A DNA stretch of 44,168 bases from Pseudoalteromonas sp. HM-SA03 (GTDB taxonomy: Bacteria > Pseudomonadota > Gammaproteobacteria > Enterobacterales > Alteromonadaceae), in the NCBI RefSeq assembly GCF_002289345.1, contig NZ_NSDG01000004.1, positions 26,980-71,147 on the forward strand. The letters run 5' to 3'. How positions within the stretch are numbered: the first letter of the stretch is position 1; every line of letters starts with the position of its first letter. Made by a program: the position numbers and the translations under genes. Under the pieces are notes generated by a model, which searched no databases, was not told where the DNA came from, and saw only the letters and a list, made by a program, of their open reading frames with translations. Shown piece by piece: positions 18,054 to 30,007 of the stretch.

Positions 18054-18635
18054 ATGCTGTTGATGATTGATAACTATGATTCCTTTACCTACAACCTAGT
18101 GCAGTATTTTCAGCGCTTAGATGTGGATGTGCTGGTAAAGCGAAATGATGAAATCAGCACCTCACAAATCAAGCAGCTTAATCCCAAATATGTTGTGCTA
18201 TCTCCTGGCCCTTGCAGTCCTGATGAAGCGGGGATCTCGCTTGAAGTCGTAAAACGTCTACAGGGACAAATCCCTATTCTCGGCATTTGCCTTGGTCATC
18301 AAACTATTGCACAAGCTTTAGGTGGCAAAGTCATTCGCGCAAAACAAGTGATGCATGGGAAAACGTCTCAAGTGCACCATCACAATATAGGCGTATTTCA
18401 AGGCCTGCCATCACCATACGAAGTATGCCGCTACCACTCTTTGGTTGTTGAGCAAAGTAGCTTACCAAAGTCTCTAGCCGTAACGGCCTGGACACAGACA
18501 CAAGAGGGTGAGCGTGATGAAATTATGGGACTCTTGGCATCCGATAGAGCACTTGAAGGTGTGCAATTTCACCCAGAAGCTATCCTCACTGAACACGGCT
18601 TAGCATTACTTGATAACTTTATAAAACGCTTCTAA
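18054..18635 (+). CDS. pabA: Glutamine amidotransferase of aminodeoxychorismate/anthranilate synthase
   Basis: Supplies ammonia from glutamine to chorismate for 4-aminobenzoate (folate) or anthranilate synthesis. The class I amidotransferase triad is intact: GICLGHQ (C79) and QFHPEAILTEHG near the C terminus, with MIDNYDSFTYN at the start. An upstream GTG at 18015 would add 13 residues not seen in the family, so the ATG at 18054 is chosen; 18063 is also possible. It stands alone, with no trpE/pabB beside it, which fits the PabA position upstream of argD in related genera. Confidence 0.88.
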   Translation: MLLMIDNYDSFTYNLVQYFQRLDVDVLVKRNDEISTSQIKQLNPKYVVLSPGPCSPDEAGISLEVVKRLQGQIPILGICLGHQTIAQALGGKVIRAKQVMHGKTSQVHHHNIGVFQGLPSPYEVCRYHSLVVEQSSLPKSLAVTAWTQTQEGERDEIMGLLASDRALEGVQFHPEAILTEHGLALLDNFIKRF

Positions 18636-18773
18636 AGTTTAAACAAAACCAACAGGATTTCGCCTAGGTGTTATGCATCCATATTCGCGGCGTTTTTGTT
18701 GGTTAGACTGGTTTTTGATACATAACTTTTTGATTCTATTGTGCGCAATATCAAATCATAATATTGCTTTTAC

Positions 18774-18782
18774 TGGTATAAT
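18774..18782 (+). promoter_or_regulatory. Extended -10 promoter for the HDOD gene
   Basis: TGGTATAAT is an extended -10 (TGn plus TATAAT) about 65 bases before the gene. The -35 position (near 18754-18759) is poor, as is common for extended -10 promoters. The 213-base gap between pabA and this gene holds no other clear element. Confidence 0.45.
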
Positions 18783-18848
18783 GTTAATCAGTAAGACGAT
18801 TCTGTTGAGTGCTTAACTCAGTGTTTTTCCTTTAGATAAGTAGCATGC

Positions 18849-20024
18849 ATGACGCAAGAAAATAAGCAAATTAGAATGGCACAAGCGCTATCCGAGCGTG
18901 CCCATGACCTTCTTATCAGCCTCAACTTTGCGCAAAAGCAAATAGGCTATATCCATACATTTGATATTAGCTATGGGGAGAATATCGCACAGCGCACTAT
19001 GCTAGAGGTGGAAATTGCAGCGGCTGCAAAACGCCAAGAAAGCAGCACAAGCCATCACAAATATATTGCCAAAGCGAGTAAGCATCTACATTCAGTTATT
19101 GAAGAAGCTATCACAAAGCAACTGCATGACCTTGATAATATCTATCATGAAGTCATTGGCATTCAAGACTCCGTTCCTGCGATTTTAGACATTCTTGCCG
19201 TGCGCTCAGCCTCAGTTGGGCGTTTAGAACCTTTGGTTAATGACTTAAGTTGGTTGGGTCGTGAGCTGGTTTCGCTAGTCAACTTGCCACAGTATCGCAA
19301 AAAAAACAGTAAAGGCACGTCCATTAAGGTCGATACGCCGGCATTAGCATTAAGGTATTTAGGCCTTGAGAACTTGCAAATGGTGATCCCGACAATGGCG
19401 GTAAGACACTGGATGCCGCATGCTACAGAACCATTTGGCTTAATGAAGCGTAAATTACGCGAGCTGAGCATGAGCACGGCCATTGCGGCAAAAGAGCTGG
19501 CACCATTTTTTGGGGTAAAAGAACAGCATGCGTTTACTTTAGGCATGTTACTAGAACTTGGGAAAGTGGCCTTGATCCGTCTTTATTTACGCACCTTCGA
19601 AAAGGTGTGGCAAGCCAAGGTACAAATAGCACGAGACAAAAAGCAAAAAGACCTACACACCGCATTAATGGAGTTATCACCTGATCCGTTATTTTTACGT
19701 AATTTGTTGATAGAACATTCAGCAGAGATTTCACGTCAGCTAATTGAAAAAATGGAGTTACGTTATTTGCCCTTTAATGCAGTCATGGAAGAGTATGCGC
19801 AAACTTATCTACCAAATGCGCATAAAAACATTGCTGACCCATTACCACTGACACAAGTGATGCAAAAAGCCTATGGCTACGCACAACTGCTTGTTTTAAA
19901 AGATAGCCAGTTAATTGAAGACGACGAAGCCGAGATTTTGCTCAATCATTTAGAACTTACCGAGGAAATGCGTCAGCAATTGGCAAAATGTGCGTTCCAT
20001 AACCTGCAGTTGACGATTTTGTAA
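18849..20024 (+). CDS. HDOD-domain protein
   Basis: 391 residues. The first ~115 residues are helical and charged with no domain I recognise. From about residue 115 the sequence reads as an HDOD domain (LPPLVNDLSWLGRELVSLVN-like helices, then IKVDTPALALRYLGLENLQ, and AFTLGMLLELGKVAL where an HD phosphohydrolase would carry its histidine-aspartate). HDOD proteins lack phosphodiesterase residues and act as protein-interaction modules in signalling. The gene lies between pabA and the argD-ast operon. Its precise role is unknown. The start follows GCATGC; an AAG-type ribosome site is weak. Confidence 0.8.
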   Translation: MTQENKQIRMAQALSERAHDLLISLNFAQKQIGYIHTFDISYGENIAQRTMLEVEIAAAAKRQESSTSHHKYIAKASKHLHSVIEEAITKQLHDLDNIYHEVIGIQDSVPAILDILAVRSASVGRLEPLVNDLSWLGRELVSLVNLPQYRKKNSKGTSIKVDTPALALRYLGLENLQMVIPTMAVRHWMPHATEPFGLMKRKLRELSMSTAIAAKELAPFFGVKEQHAFTLGMLLELGKVALIRLYLRTFEKVWQAKVQIARDKKQKDLHTALMELSPDPLFLRNLLIEHSAEISRQLIEKMELRYLPFNAVMEEYAQTYLPNAHKNIADPLPLTQVMQKAYGYAQLLVLKDSQLIEDDEAEILLNHLELTEEMRQQLAKCAFHNLQLTIL

Positions 20025-21593
<1,569 letters not shown>

Positions 21594-21602
21594 TACTGGT
21601 TG

Positions 21603-21626
21603 CAAGGTCACCTTTTGGTGGCCTTG
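21603..21626 (+). terminator. Hairpin between argD and astA
   Basis: 10-bp arms (21603-21612 and 21617-21626, one G-U pair) around TTTT, followed by TTGTTAT rather than a clean T-run. Probably a partial terminator or mRNA-processing hairpin inside the operon. Confidence 0.45.
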
Positions 21627-21660
21627 TTGTTATCCACATTTTTGAGGAGTAAGCGGGCTC

Positions 21661-22674
21661 ATGATGATCCTTCGCCCAATCCAAGAAAGCGATTATCCAG
21701 CGCTTTTAAACATTGCTCACGAATCAGGCCACGGTTTTACCTCTTTGCCTGTTAACGAAGAGCTATTACAGAAGAAGATTGCACGCTCTGTTGCTTCATT
21801 TGGCAAGCAAGCAGACAAGCCTTTTGATGAAGGCTATTTATTTGTATTAGAAGATACTGAAACAGGCGAGGTGGTTGGTACCAGCGGTATCGAAGCAGCG
21901 GTTGGTTTAGATGATGCGTTTTATCATTATCACCTAAGCAAAGTGATCCACTCTTCACGCACACTCGATGTTTATAAAGCAGTGGATATTTTAACGCTAT
22001 GTAATGACTACACTGGCGCGACGGAATTATGCACCCTGTTTTTGAAAGATGGCTATCGCAAAGGCGCAAACGGCAAACTGCTATCTCGCTCTCGCTTTAT
22101 GTTTATTAACCAACATCGTGCTCGTTTTGCTGAAACCGTTATCGCGGAAATGCGTGGTGTTTCTAACGAGCAAGGCGAAAGCCCGTTCTGGCAATGGCTT
22201 GAAGAGCATTTCTTCTCGATGGATTTCCCGACAGCGGATTATCTAACGGGTATCGGCCAAAAGGTCTTTATTGCTGAATTAATGCCAAAGTACCCAATCT
22301 ACGTGAACCTGCTTAGTAAAGAAGCACAAGCGGTGATTGGTGAAGTTCACGACAATACGCGCCCTGCTATTGAGCTATTAAAGAGCGAAGGTTTCACATT
22401 TAATGGTTATGTTGATATCTTCGACGCGGGTCCAACGGTAGAAGCTAAAGTGGGGAACATCCGCACGGTTCGCAATAGTGAAACTCGTACTGTGAAAATA
22501 GGCGAAAGCAACGGTGGATTCCCTGTTATGGTCGCAAATGGTAAACTTGTTGATTATCGCGCGACAGTAATTGAGTTAGCCCTGACTGATGGCAATGAAG
22601 TAACGCTTGCTCCACATGTTGCCGCGGCGCTAAAAGTTGAAGAAGGCGATCAAGTAAGCCTAGTAAAGATTTAA
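21661..22674 (+). CDS. astA: Arginine N-succinyltransferase
   Basis: Transfers succinyl from succinyl-CoA to arginine, step one of the AST pathway. The start LRPIQESDYPALLNIA and the FTSLP segment are characteristic, and the fold is GNAT-like. Length 337 residues is normal. GAGGAGTAAGCGGGCTC supplies the ribosome site; the product could start at the first or second of two adjacent ATGs. Lies between argD/astC and astD. Confidence 0.94.
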   Translation: MMILRPIQESDYPALLNIAHESGHGFTSLPVNEELLQKKIARSVASFGKQADKPFDEGYLFVLEDTETGEVVGTSGIEAAVGLDDAFYHYHLSKVIHSSRTLDVYKAVDILTLCNDYTGATELCTLFLKDGYRKGANGKLLSRSRFMFINQHRARFAETVIAEMRGVSNEQGESPFWQWLEEHFFSMDFPTADYLTGIGQKVFIAELMPKYPIYVNLLSKEAQAVIGEVHDNTRPAIELLKSEGFTFNGYVDIFDAGPTVEAKVGNIRTVRNSETRTVKIGESNGGFPVMVANGKLVDYRATVIELALTDGNEVTLAPHVAAALKVEEGDQVSLVKI

Positions 22675-24162
<1,488 letters not shown>

Positions 24163-24201
24163 AATGCCAATATTGAGGTTTACTCAATAAAAATTGATTA
24201 G

Positions 24202-24225
24202 AAAAGCAGCTTCGGCTGCTTTTTT
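24202..24225 (+). terminator. Terminator after astD
   Basis: Arms AAAAGCAGC (24202-24210) and GCTGCTTTT with a stable TTCG tetraloop and a T-run to 24225. Confidence 0.92.
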
Positions 24226-24314
24226 GTGTCTAGTTGACTACAAAAGTAGCAATCGAAAAAACTTTCTGCTTAAATCAATAGGAGATGTCTTTGATAGGTT
24301 CGGGTGAGCAAAGT

Positions 24315-24650
24315 ATGGTTTTAGATAAACAAGGGTACGATGATTTAGTCATGTATTTGACGCAAAACTTAGCCTTGTTTGAGAAGTCTGGGACGGTTGA
24401 ACCAGGGGCTCCAACAGTCATGGAATTAATCGAAGATGTGATCGCTGAAAACGTTATCCGTATATGCGAGCAGCACACAGAGTTATCTACAGAGCAGCGC
24501 AGTATGATCGTGCGTGAGGTAGATGGCATTGTGTACGACTTACAAGAAGTGCTATCAAGTGTTGTTGATAGACGTGTCACCGTAGAACAAAAAGAGTTTA
24601 TCGAAGAATTCGCAGGTTTGGTCAAAAACCTGTTTGATTCTGCTGTATAG
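24315..24650 (+). CDS. DUF3802-like protein
   Basis: A small acidic, all-helical protein (111 residues from this start) beginning MVLDKQGYDDLVMYLTQ. The pattern resembles DUF3802, a family of unknown function in Shewanella, Vibrio and Pseudoalteromonas next to the astA/astD locus. A start ATG at 24285 would sit directly against its AGGAG; TTG at 24291 is better spaced, but the ATG at 24315 has GGTGAG six bases upstream and matches the family start. No signal peptide or membrane helix. Confidence 0.65.
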   Translation: MVLDKQGYDDLVMYLTQNLALFEKSGTVEPGAPTVMELIEDVIAENVIRICEQHTELSTEQRSMIVREVDGIVYDLQEVLSSVVDRRVTVEQKEFIEEFAGLVKNLFDSAV

Positions 24651-24712
24651 CTTGGCACAATCACTATCGACAGTGTAGAAAACACACTTAGAGGCAATTC
24701 TAGGTTTAAGAT

Positions 24713-24732
24713 ACACCGCCATTTGGCGGTGT
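24713..24732 (+). terminator. Hairpin between the DUF3802 gene and osmC-like gene
   Basis: ACACCGCC (24713-24720) pairs with GGCGGTGT (24725-24732), loop ATTT. Only a short pyrimidine stretch follows, and the next start is 22 bases away, so termination may be partial. Confidence 0.5.
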
Positions 24733-24753
24733 TATGCTTTATAGAGGATAACT

Positions 24754-25167
24754 ATGTTAGCTAGCGTAAAATGGGTTGAAGGAGATACCTTTATCGGTCG
24801 CTCTGCGTCGGGACATAATGTGGTATTTGATGCCGGTTCTGATAGTGCTGCGCCAAGTCCAATGGAGATGGTATTAATGTCAGCGGGATGTTGTTCGTCA
24901 GTCGATGTAGTCAGCATTCTACAAAAGGCGCGTCAGGATGTGACCGACGTGGAAGTAAAATTAACCGCAGAGCGCGCAGAAAGCGCACCTAGGGTTTTTA
25001 CCAAGATCAATTTACACTTCGTGGTGAAAGGGCGTAATGTCTCTGAAAAACACCTAGAAAGAGCCGTAAGTTTATCCGCTGAAAAGTATTGCTCAGTGGC
25101 ATTAATGCTTGAAAAAGCAGTAGAAATTACGCATAGCCATGAAGTGGTTGAAATTGACGAAAAATAA
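24754..25167 (+). CDS. OsmC/Ohr-family protein, YhfA-like
   Basis: 137 residues with the OsmC fold: PSPMEMVLMSAGCCSSVDVV places cysteines at C46/C47, and EKYCSVALML gives the second conserved cysteine C113. This Cys pair is the peroxidase centre of the superfamily. The sequence resembles YhfA, the branch usually next to crp. No crp gene is adjacent here. The role is probably thiol-dependent peroxide or redox protection, but YhfA itself is poorly characterised. AGAGGATAACT is the ribosome site. Confidence 0.8.
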   Translation: MLASVKWVEGDTFIGRSASGHNVVFDAGSDSAAPSPMEMVLMSAGCCSSVDVVSILQKARQDVTDVEVKLTAERAESAPRVFTKINLHFVVKGRNVSEKHLERAVSLSAEKYCSVALMLEKAVEITHSHEVVEIDEK

Positions 25168-25192
25168 CGCTTTTTCATAGCGCTATTTTCGT
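25157..25192. terminator. Imperfect hairpin across the osmC-like stop codon
   Basis: ACGAAAAATAACGC (25157-25170) pairs with GCGCTATTTTCGT (25180-25192) with one bulge and one mismatch, loop TTTTTCATA. Low confidence as a terminator; the T-rich loop is unusual. Confidence 0.35.
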
Positions 25193-25252
25193 ATAAAATC
25201 CGCGAACTTTTGTTTCTGCAGCGCAGATTTTTTGTATTAAGGTGGGTCTATC

Positions 25253-26062
25253 GTGAACAAGCCCTTTGATAAAATTAAACTCCATGGCTTTAACAACTTA
25301 ACTAAGAGTTTAAGCTTTAGCATTTACGATATTTGCTACGCCAAGACCGAGCAGCAACGTAAAGAATATCTAGAATACATTGATGAGCAGTATAGTGCTG
25401 ATCGTTTGACGGATATTCTAAAAGACGTAACGGATATTATCGGTGCAAACGTACTGAATATCGCGCGTCAAGATTATGAACCACAAGGGGCGAGTGTGAC
25501 GATCTTAGTATCAGAAGAGCCTGTTGAACAGCAGACTTTTGATAGTAATGAAGCACCAGGACCATTGCCTGATTCAGTGGTAGCACATTTGGATAAGAGT
25601 CACATCTGTGTTCATACTTATCCTGAAGCGCACCCACATGATGGCATTTGTACTTTTAGAGCAGATATCGAAGTTTCAACGTGTGGCATTATTTCGCCAC
25701 TTAAAGCGCTTAACTTCTTAATTCACTCTTTAGAGTCAGATGTGGTGACGATTGATTATCGTGTTCGTGGATTTACTCGTGACGTTAATGGTGTAAAACA
25801 CTATATCGACCACGCAATTCACTCGATCCAGAATTACATGACGGAAGATACTAAAGACGCATACCACATGGTAGACGTAAACGTGTATCAAGAGAACCTA
25901 TTCCACACTAAGATGATGCTTAAGGAAACAGACCTAAATGCATATCTATTTGGAATTAGTACTGATGATTTAGACGCAGATGAAGAGGAAGAAATTCGTC
26001 TTAAGCTGAATCGTGAAATTCAGGAAGTGTTCTACGGTCGCAATTTACCAGAAACTGAATAA
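25253..26062 (+). CDS. speD: S-adenosylmethionine decarboxylase proenzyme
   Basis: Makes decarboxylated AdoMet for spermidine synthesis. The proenzyme self-cleaves to create a pyruvoyl group; the site is K115-S116 in [36 protein letters not shown] and [13 protein letters not shown] are typical of the E. coli-type enzyme, and the length (269) matches. The start is GTG at 25253 with AAGGTGGG upstream. No speE is adjacent. Confidence 0.96.
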   Translation: MNKPFDKIKLHGFNNLTKSLSFSIYDICYAKTEQQRKEYLEYIDEQYSADRLTDILKDVTDIIGANVLNIARQDYEPQGASVTILVSEEPVEQQTFDSNEAPGPLPDSVVAHLDKSHICVHTYPEAHPHDGICTFRADIEVSTCGIISPLKALNFLIHSLESDVVTIDYRVRGFTRDVNGVKHYIDHAIHSIQNYMTEDTKDAYHMVDVNVYQENLFHTKMMLKETDLNAYLFGISTDDLDADEEEEIRLKLNREIQEVFYGRNLPETE

Positions 26063-26083
26063 TCAGCGGTAAATTGAGGAATT

Positions 26084-26109
26084 AAAAAAGGCGCGCAAGC
26101 GCCTTTTTT
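26084..26109 (+). terminator. Terminator after speD
   Basis: AAAAAAGGCGC / GCGCCTTTTTT with a GCAA tetraloop. Marks the boundary between the core region and the accessory island. Confidence 0.92.
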
Positions 26110-26320
26110 AATGTCTGAGACTTGTAAGATATTCAGCCTACATTTAATTTAAATGTGGACAATATTTGCTCGCTATCAATAGCGGCTAAAGCATCTAATC
26201 GGTGGGCTTATTCGGTAGGCAATAGTGCAGGCTGAAACCAGCTGAAAGAAGACATTAATTATCCGAGGCTCAGATTAGGTACTAACCTCTCATTTCATAA
26301 CGCTATTAAAGGACTAAAAA

Positions 26321-28681
26321 ATGGCATTTGATGATCTCATCTCGCGCTTAGGTGATAATCAGGAAAGCACCAGTAATAGCACTGAGCATGAAGCGTCAAG
26401 TGAAGTACAACTTCTTGCTGCAACAGCGATGTCCTCTATTCAAAGACGAAAGCTTCCTATTGAAATCATGCATGTGCTTCATGGTCGTATTTGGAGCATC
26501 ATTCCGTTTAGACAAGCACCGCTTTTTAGATATCACTCTCAGGCTCAATTTTGGATACTTGCAAGCAAGCGCTGGCAGCGAGTGAATTATTCTAGCTTTA
26601 GTCACCACAGTGGTGAGCGATATGCCTTTGTGCCATATCAATCACTTGATGTAAAAGATAAACTGACAAGCTATGGGGGAGGAAATCGCAGTGCGCAAGA
26701 TTTTAATAGCTTGGTGCAAGCAGATATGCCTCGAGGGCTTAGTCAAGCTGAAATTAATCGCGCCTTACTTGGTGGCAGTAAAGCAATAAAATCTGAAGTG
26801 GTACTCGAGCCAACAGTTTTTATTTCTAATCCAAATAACAATTCCAAAGTGGAACTAAAACGCTCCCAACAAGTTTATATGCGTTTTAGCGATCACATGT
26901 TTCATGCTGGAGATACCGTAGAGTCCGTCGCTAACCAATATGCGGGTAGGCCCGATCCTAAGCTGATTTATGGTTACAACGACCATGTCAATCGCAACAA
27001 TCCTCCAAAGGCTGGTGATCGTTTACGGGTACCGAGTGGTTGGGATACTAAAGTGGGTGGCTCGGTAAGTAATGCCCGCGCAGTAAGGTTGCAGTGGCAA
27101 GGTCCAAGCAAGGGAAGCGCAGTGCTTGATGTACCAAAACTACCACCAGATCAATTACACTTTTGGGACACTCGACTTAAACTCGATCCCGGCGTTTATG
27201 TTCTTACCGCGAGCGCAGGTTCAGCCAATCATAGTATTGACGTTGAAGTACTCGGTGTTAAGTCAAGTGCCGCATGGATAAAAGTGAGGGCGTATTACGA
27301 TGATGAATGGCAGACCGCGCTTCCCCTTGAACAAGTCAATATTCATTTAGGTAATACACTTATCCACGGAAAACTTAAACTCAATTCAAGTGGTGATAAA
27401 AGCACAGATGCAAATGCACTTGAACGAGCAGAGTCAACGGCAAATGAGGCTGGAGTTGTGGTAAAAAGCGACTTACCACAAGAGGGGCAAGTCACTGTAG
27501 AAGTTGCTCGTAACGAAGCGCTAGAAGCGGAAATCAATAACCTCAAATCATCATTACACATGCAGCTTGATGGTGCATATCGAGATACCGTATCGAATAT
27601 GAGTGGGTTTCAATCTGATTGGGACGAATATGGTTTTGCTGCAATTGCAATTAATGGCGCGCAAGGTGCGTATCAAGGTGGAAGTAAGTGGCTTGAAGAC
27701 CAAGCAGATTTGTTCGAAGCACAAACATGGATTGACTTAGGAAAAACCATTAAGTCCGTCGCAGGTAGCGCATATGATACCACCGCAGATTATGCTAGCG
27801 AGCGCTTTGAGCAATTGCGACAAAGTGCTAATGAAATGTCCAATTGGATTGAAGAGGATGCCAGTGAAGACTTGCTCAGTTGGAACTGGTATCAAGCCAA
27901 TACACAGCGAGCATTAGATGCAGCCGAACAGGCTTATCGCGATGTACATCATGATACTACTCAGTACCTTAACGACGCTGCAGACGCAATTAAAAATACA
28001 AGCCATTATGCAAATGCGTTATACACGCATCGTCATGCAATTACCAACTTACTTGATGATATCGCGAAAGGGGAGGTCGCTAAAGTACAACAATTTGTTG
28101 ATACCACTTTAGTTGATATTGACCCTGAATTAGCCGCTAGCATAAAAAGCACTCCTGATTTCTATTTAGTGTTGGCGCTCATAGACGATCATGATAGTGC
28201 ACTAACTTATGTTGCTTACGCTTCACTCTTTATGGAAGCTGTGCCTCCTAATTTTTATGCATACATTGGCGGAAAAGGCGGCGCTTATGTCGCGATAGAG
28301 GTTTGTTTGTTACTAGCAACGTCATTACTTACATTAGGAGCGGGTACAGCCGCAAGAGTAACAGCACTTGCTGCCAAGTTATCAGCCAACGGTGCCAGAG
28401 CCGCAAGTACATCAGTAAAAGTTAAAAAAGCACAAGCGGCAATCAGCGCTTTTATCCGCACGCTTGAAGACTTTAACGACAGCACTACAACCTTAAAAAA
28501 CCTCGGGAAAAAGCTTACAACCGCGCGTTCAAGTGGGTTGCTACTTAAAGGCAAAACCAACTCGACGCTAACTGCGAAAAAGCAAACAACAAAACGACAG
28601 ACACGATGCCGGAGGTGTAATAGTGAAAAGCATACCACTCCCCGCGTATCCAAGAAAAAAGGAAATATAGATTATATTTAA
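26321..28681 (+). CDS. LysM-containing polymorphic-toxin-like carrier protein
   Basis: 786 residues, not matched to a named family. Order: N-terminal domain of unknown type (1-165); LysM-like repeat (about 190-240, HAGDTVESVANQYAGRPDPK then GDRLRVPSG); beta-rich segment (about 255-400); long helical, Ala/Gln/Asp-rich part (about 400-615); hydrophobic Gly/Ala-rich hairpin (about 645-685, GGAYVAIEVCLLLATSLLTL); basic tail with CRRC (763-766) and TPRVSKKKGN, then a stop. This order (trafficking part, LysM, helices, hydrophobic segment, Zn-like knuckle) is that of effector proteins which usually end in a toxin domain. Here the toxin is the next gene, 12 bases on. No signal peptide, PAAR, Rhs repeats or clear MIX motif was seen. 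Delivery by type VI secretion is possible but unproven. AAAGGACTAAAAA precedes the ATG. Confidence 0.7.
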   Translation: MAFDDLISRLGDNQESTSNSTEHEASSEVQLLAATAMSSIQRRKLPIEIMHVLHGRIWSIIPFRQAPLFRYHSQAQFWILASKRWQRVNYSSFSHHSGERYAFVPYQSLDVKDKLTSYGGGNRSAQDFNSLVQADMPRGLSQAEINRALLGGSKAIKSEVVLEPTVFISNPNNNSKVELKRSQQVYMRFSDHMFHAGDTVESVANQYAGRPDPKLIYGYNDHVNRNNPPKAGDRLRVPSGWDTKVGGSVSNARAVRLQWQGPSKGSAVLDVPKLPPDQLHFWDTRLKLDPGVYVLTASAGSANHSIDVEVLGVKSSAAWIKVRAYYDDEWQTALPLEQVNIHLGNTLIHGKLKLNSSGDKSTDANALERAESTANEAGVVVKSDLPQEGQVTVEVARNEALEAEINNLKSSLHMQLDGAYRDTVSNMSGFQSDWDEYGFAAIAINGAQGAYQGGSKWLEDQADLFEAQTWIDLGKTIKSVAGSAYDTTADYASERFEQLRQSANEMSNWIEEDASEDLLSWNWYQANTQRALDAAEQAYRDVHHDTTQYLNDAADAIKNTSHYANALYTHRHAITNLLDDIAKGEVAKVQQFVDTTLVDIDPELAASIKSTPDFYLVLALIDDHDSALTYVAYASLFMEAVPPNFYAYIGGKGGAYVAIEVCLLLATSLLTLGAGTAARVTALAAKLSANGARAASTSVKVKKAQAAISAFIRTLEDFNDSTTTLKNLGKKLTTARSSGLLLKGKTNSTLTAKKQTTKRQTRCRRCNSEKHTTPRVSKKKGNIDYI

Positions 28682-28707
28682 AGGAGTTATTTATGCCTAA
28701 AGGGAAT
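28658..28707 (+). repeat. Short direct repeats flanking the carrier/toxin junction
   Basis: AAAGGAAAT (28658-28666) and AAAGGGAAT (28699-28707) are 41 bases apart. Both encode a KGN step, the first at the end of the carrier and the second at the start of the toxin. Between them lie a stop codon, a strong ribosome site and a start codon. Confidence 0.55.
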
Positions 28708-29382
28708 GTAAACAAATCTAATAGTGATTATAGAGGTGCATTATTAAAAGTAGTAGAGAATGATCTTGAACACCCAATTAATAATGGTATTCATATGGAA
28801 GCTCACCATTTAATTTCTAATGAATCAATTAAGCAAGCTAAAATGCAAAGCTTTTTGGTGGATGCTGGTTACGACATAAATCACTTATCTAATTTAGCTT
28901 TTCTACCCGCGACTTTACCGGGAGCTTGCCATCTTAATGTTCAAGTTCATAGAGGGAATCATTTCGGTACGTTAAGTGAGCAGGATAATGATGATGATGC
29001 TGTTCACCCTGTTTATTATCATGATGTTGTTAGAAAAATGTTGATAGAATTAAAAATCAAGAAATTAAATGATTGTGGAGGGGAGCCTGAAAAGGTGGAA
29101 AAAAAATTACGTAAGTGCATGGCTCAATTAAGTGAAGATATACTTGAAGAAATAGAATATTTTACACTTCCTTTATCGCCAATCATGAAAGCATTTCATC
29201 CATTATCAAAGGTTGGGTGCGGTAACTGTATAAATGTAAAAGAGCATCAGGAGGACTCATCGAATTGTGACGTAAGTGATAGAGATCATAGCGGTGAAAC
29301 ACATCCAAAGTATAAAAGTGGAAAATTTTTAAAAACTATTGATATAGCGAAGGTAAAATATAACTTAAGGATAGGAAAATGA
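28693..29382 (+). CDS. AHH-type (HNH/Endo VII superfamily) nuclease toxin, free-standing
   Basis: 229 residues. The AHH signature is complete: EAHHLIS (A37-H38-H39), AGYDINHLSNLAFLP (58-72), CHLNVQVHRGNHFG (79-92), then PVYYHDVV (106-113). This is the metal-binding histidine set of AHH nucleases, known as C-terminal domains of polymorphic toxins. The C-terminal third adds GCGNC and a basic tail. AAGGAG six bases before the ATG is a strong ribosome site. The opening MPKGNVNKSNSDYRG echoes the end of the upstream protein (KKGN), as if once joined. Base composition is clearly more A+T-rich than the gene before. The stop overlaps the next start (ATGA). Likely DNA or RNA is cut; the target is not known. 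Confidence 0.78.
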   Translation: MPKGNVNKSNSDYRGALLKVVENDLEHPINNGIHMEAHHLISNESIKQAKMQSFLVDAGYDINHLSNLAFLPATLPGACHLNVQVHRGNHFGTLSEQDNDDDAVHPVYYHDVVRKMLIELKIKKLNDCGGEPEKVEKKLRKCMAQLSEDILEEIEYFTLPLSPIMKAFHPLSKVGCGNCINVKEHQEDSSNCDVSDRDHSGETHPKYKSGKFLKTIDIAKVKYNLRIGK

Positions 29383-29993
29383 GTAGGCTAAATGAAGTTT
29401 ACTACGTTGCTTGTGGTAATAGCTATGAAGAGCAAATGAGATTATCGATTAATAAAAAGTCTGATGGCTATTTTTTTTATGGTGAAATAGCCAAAGAAGG
29501 AGAGCCTATATTCTTTGAGCCTAGCTTTCAAGAGCGAAATAAAAAGCTGGGTATTGCTTCAGTAAAAACAGACGTAATGTTCGACGGGCCGAGCTTTGTT
29601 GTTAACAACAATATAAAAAAAGAGTTGGATAAATATGATTTGCACGGTATTCAGCTATGTCCTGCTATAGTTATTGAATCAACAGGGTGGGATGAAGGAT
29701 ACTGGTATTTAAATATTTATCAGTATCTTGATTGTTGGGATAAAGATAAATCGATCACTCGACCTCTAAAAGCTGGAAGAGATATTGAAGATACGAAAGT
29801 ACTAAAATATCACCTTGATAAAAGTGTACTAAATAAAATCCCAGAAAATAATCGTATGATATTTAAGATGGGTGGGGGTTTTTATAGCCATATATTTATA
29901 CATGAAAAACTTGTCACCTACTTCTTGAAAAATAATATTACAGGAATACGCTTTTTTAAAGTATCTGACTTTGAAGAAGGGATGCAAATCTAG
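29379..29993 (+). CDS. Imm11/DUF1629-like immunity protein, copy 1
   Basis: 204 residues. The pattern PAIVIESTGWDEGYWYLNI followed by LDCWDKDKS and, at the end, IFIHEKLVTYFLKNNITGIRF matches the Imm11 (DUF1629) family, cytoplasmic antidotes in polymorphic toxin loci. It overlaps the nuclease gene by 4 bases (translational coupling), the usual toxin-immunity layout. Strongly A+T-rich. No membrane helix or signal peptide, consistent with a cytoplasmic inhibitor of a nuclease. Assignment is by eye. Confidence 0.7.
   Translation: MSRLNEVYYVACGNSYEEQMRLSINKKSDGYFFYGEIAKEGEPIFFEPSFQERNKKLGIASVKTDVMFDGPSFVVNNNIKKELDKYDLHGIQLCPAIVIESTGWDEGYWYLNIYQYLDCWDKDKSITRPLKAGRDIEDTKVLKYHLDKSVLNKIPENNRMIFKMGGGFYSHIFIHEKLVTYFLKNNITGIRFFKVSDFEEGMQI
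29958..29984 (+). repeat. 27-base direct repeat at the 3' end of immunity copy 1
   Basis: Matches 30608-30634 at 26 of 27 bases and encodes KVSDFEEGM in both genes, while most of the rest of the genes differ. The repeats, 650 bases apart, could support recombination that removes or exchanges one immunity copy. Confidence 0.7.
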
Positions 29994-30007
29994 AACTATA
30001 AAATTAA

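Noticed and set aside
19163..19546. Minus-strand frame of 127 residues inside the HDOD gene
   Set aside because: Lies wholly within the HDOD domain coding sequence; no start signals.
28285..28653. Minus-strand frame of 122 residues across the carrier 3' end
   Set aside because: It overlaps the hydrophobic and basic tail of the carrier on the opposite strand, has no ribosome site and no family-like pattern.
26321..28681. MIX-type type VI effector marker in the carrier
   Set aside because: ERYAFVPYQ and LHGRIWSII only loosely resemble the MIX motif; the needed residues are not all in place, so the name was not used.
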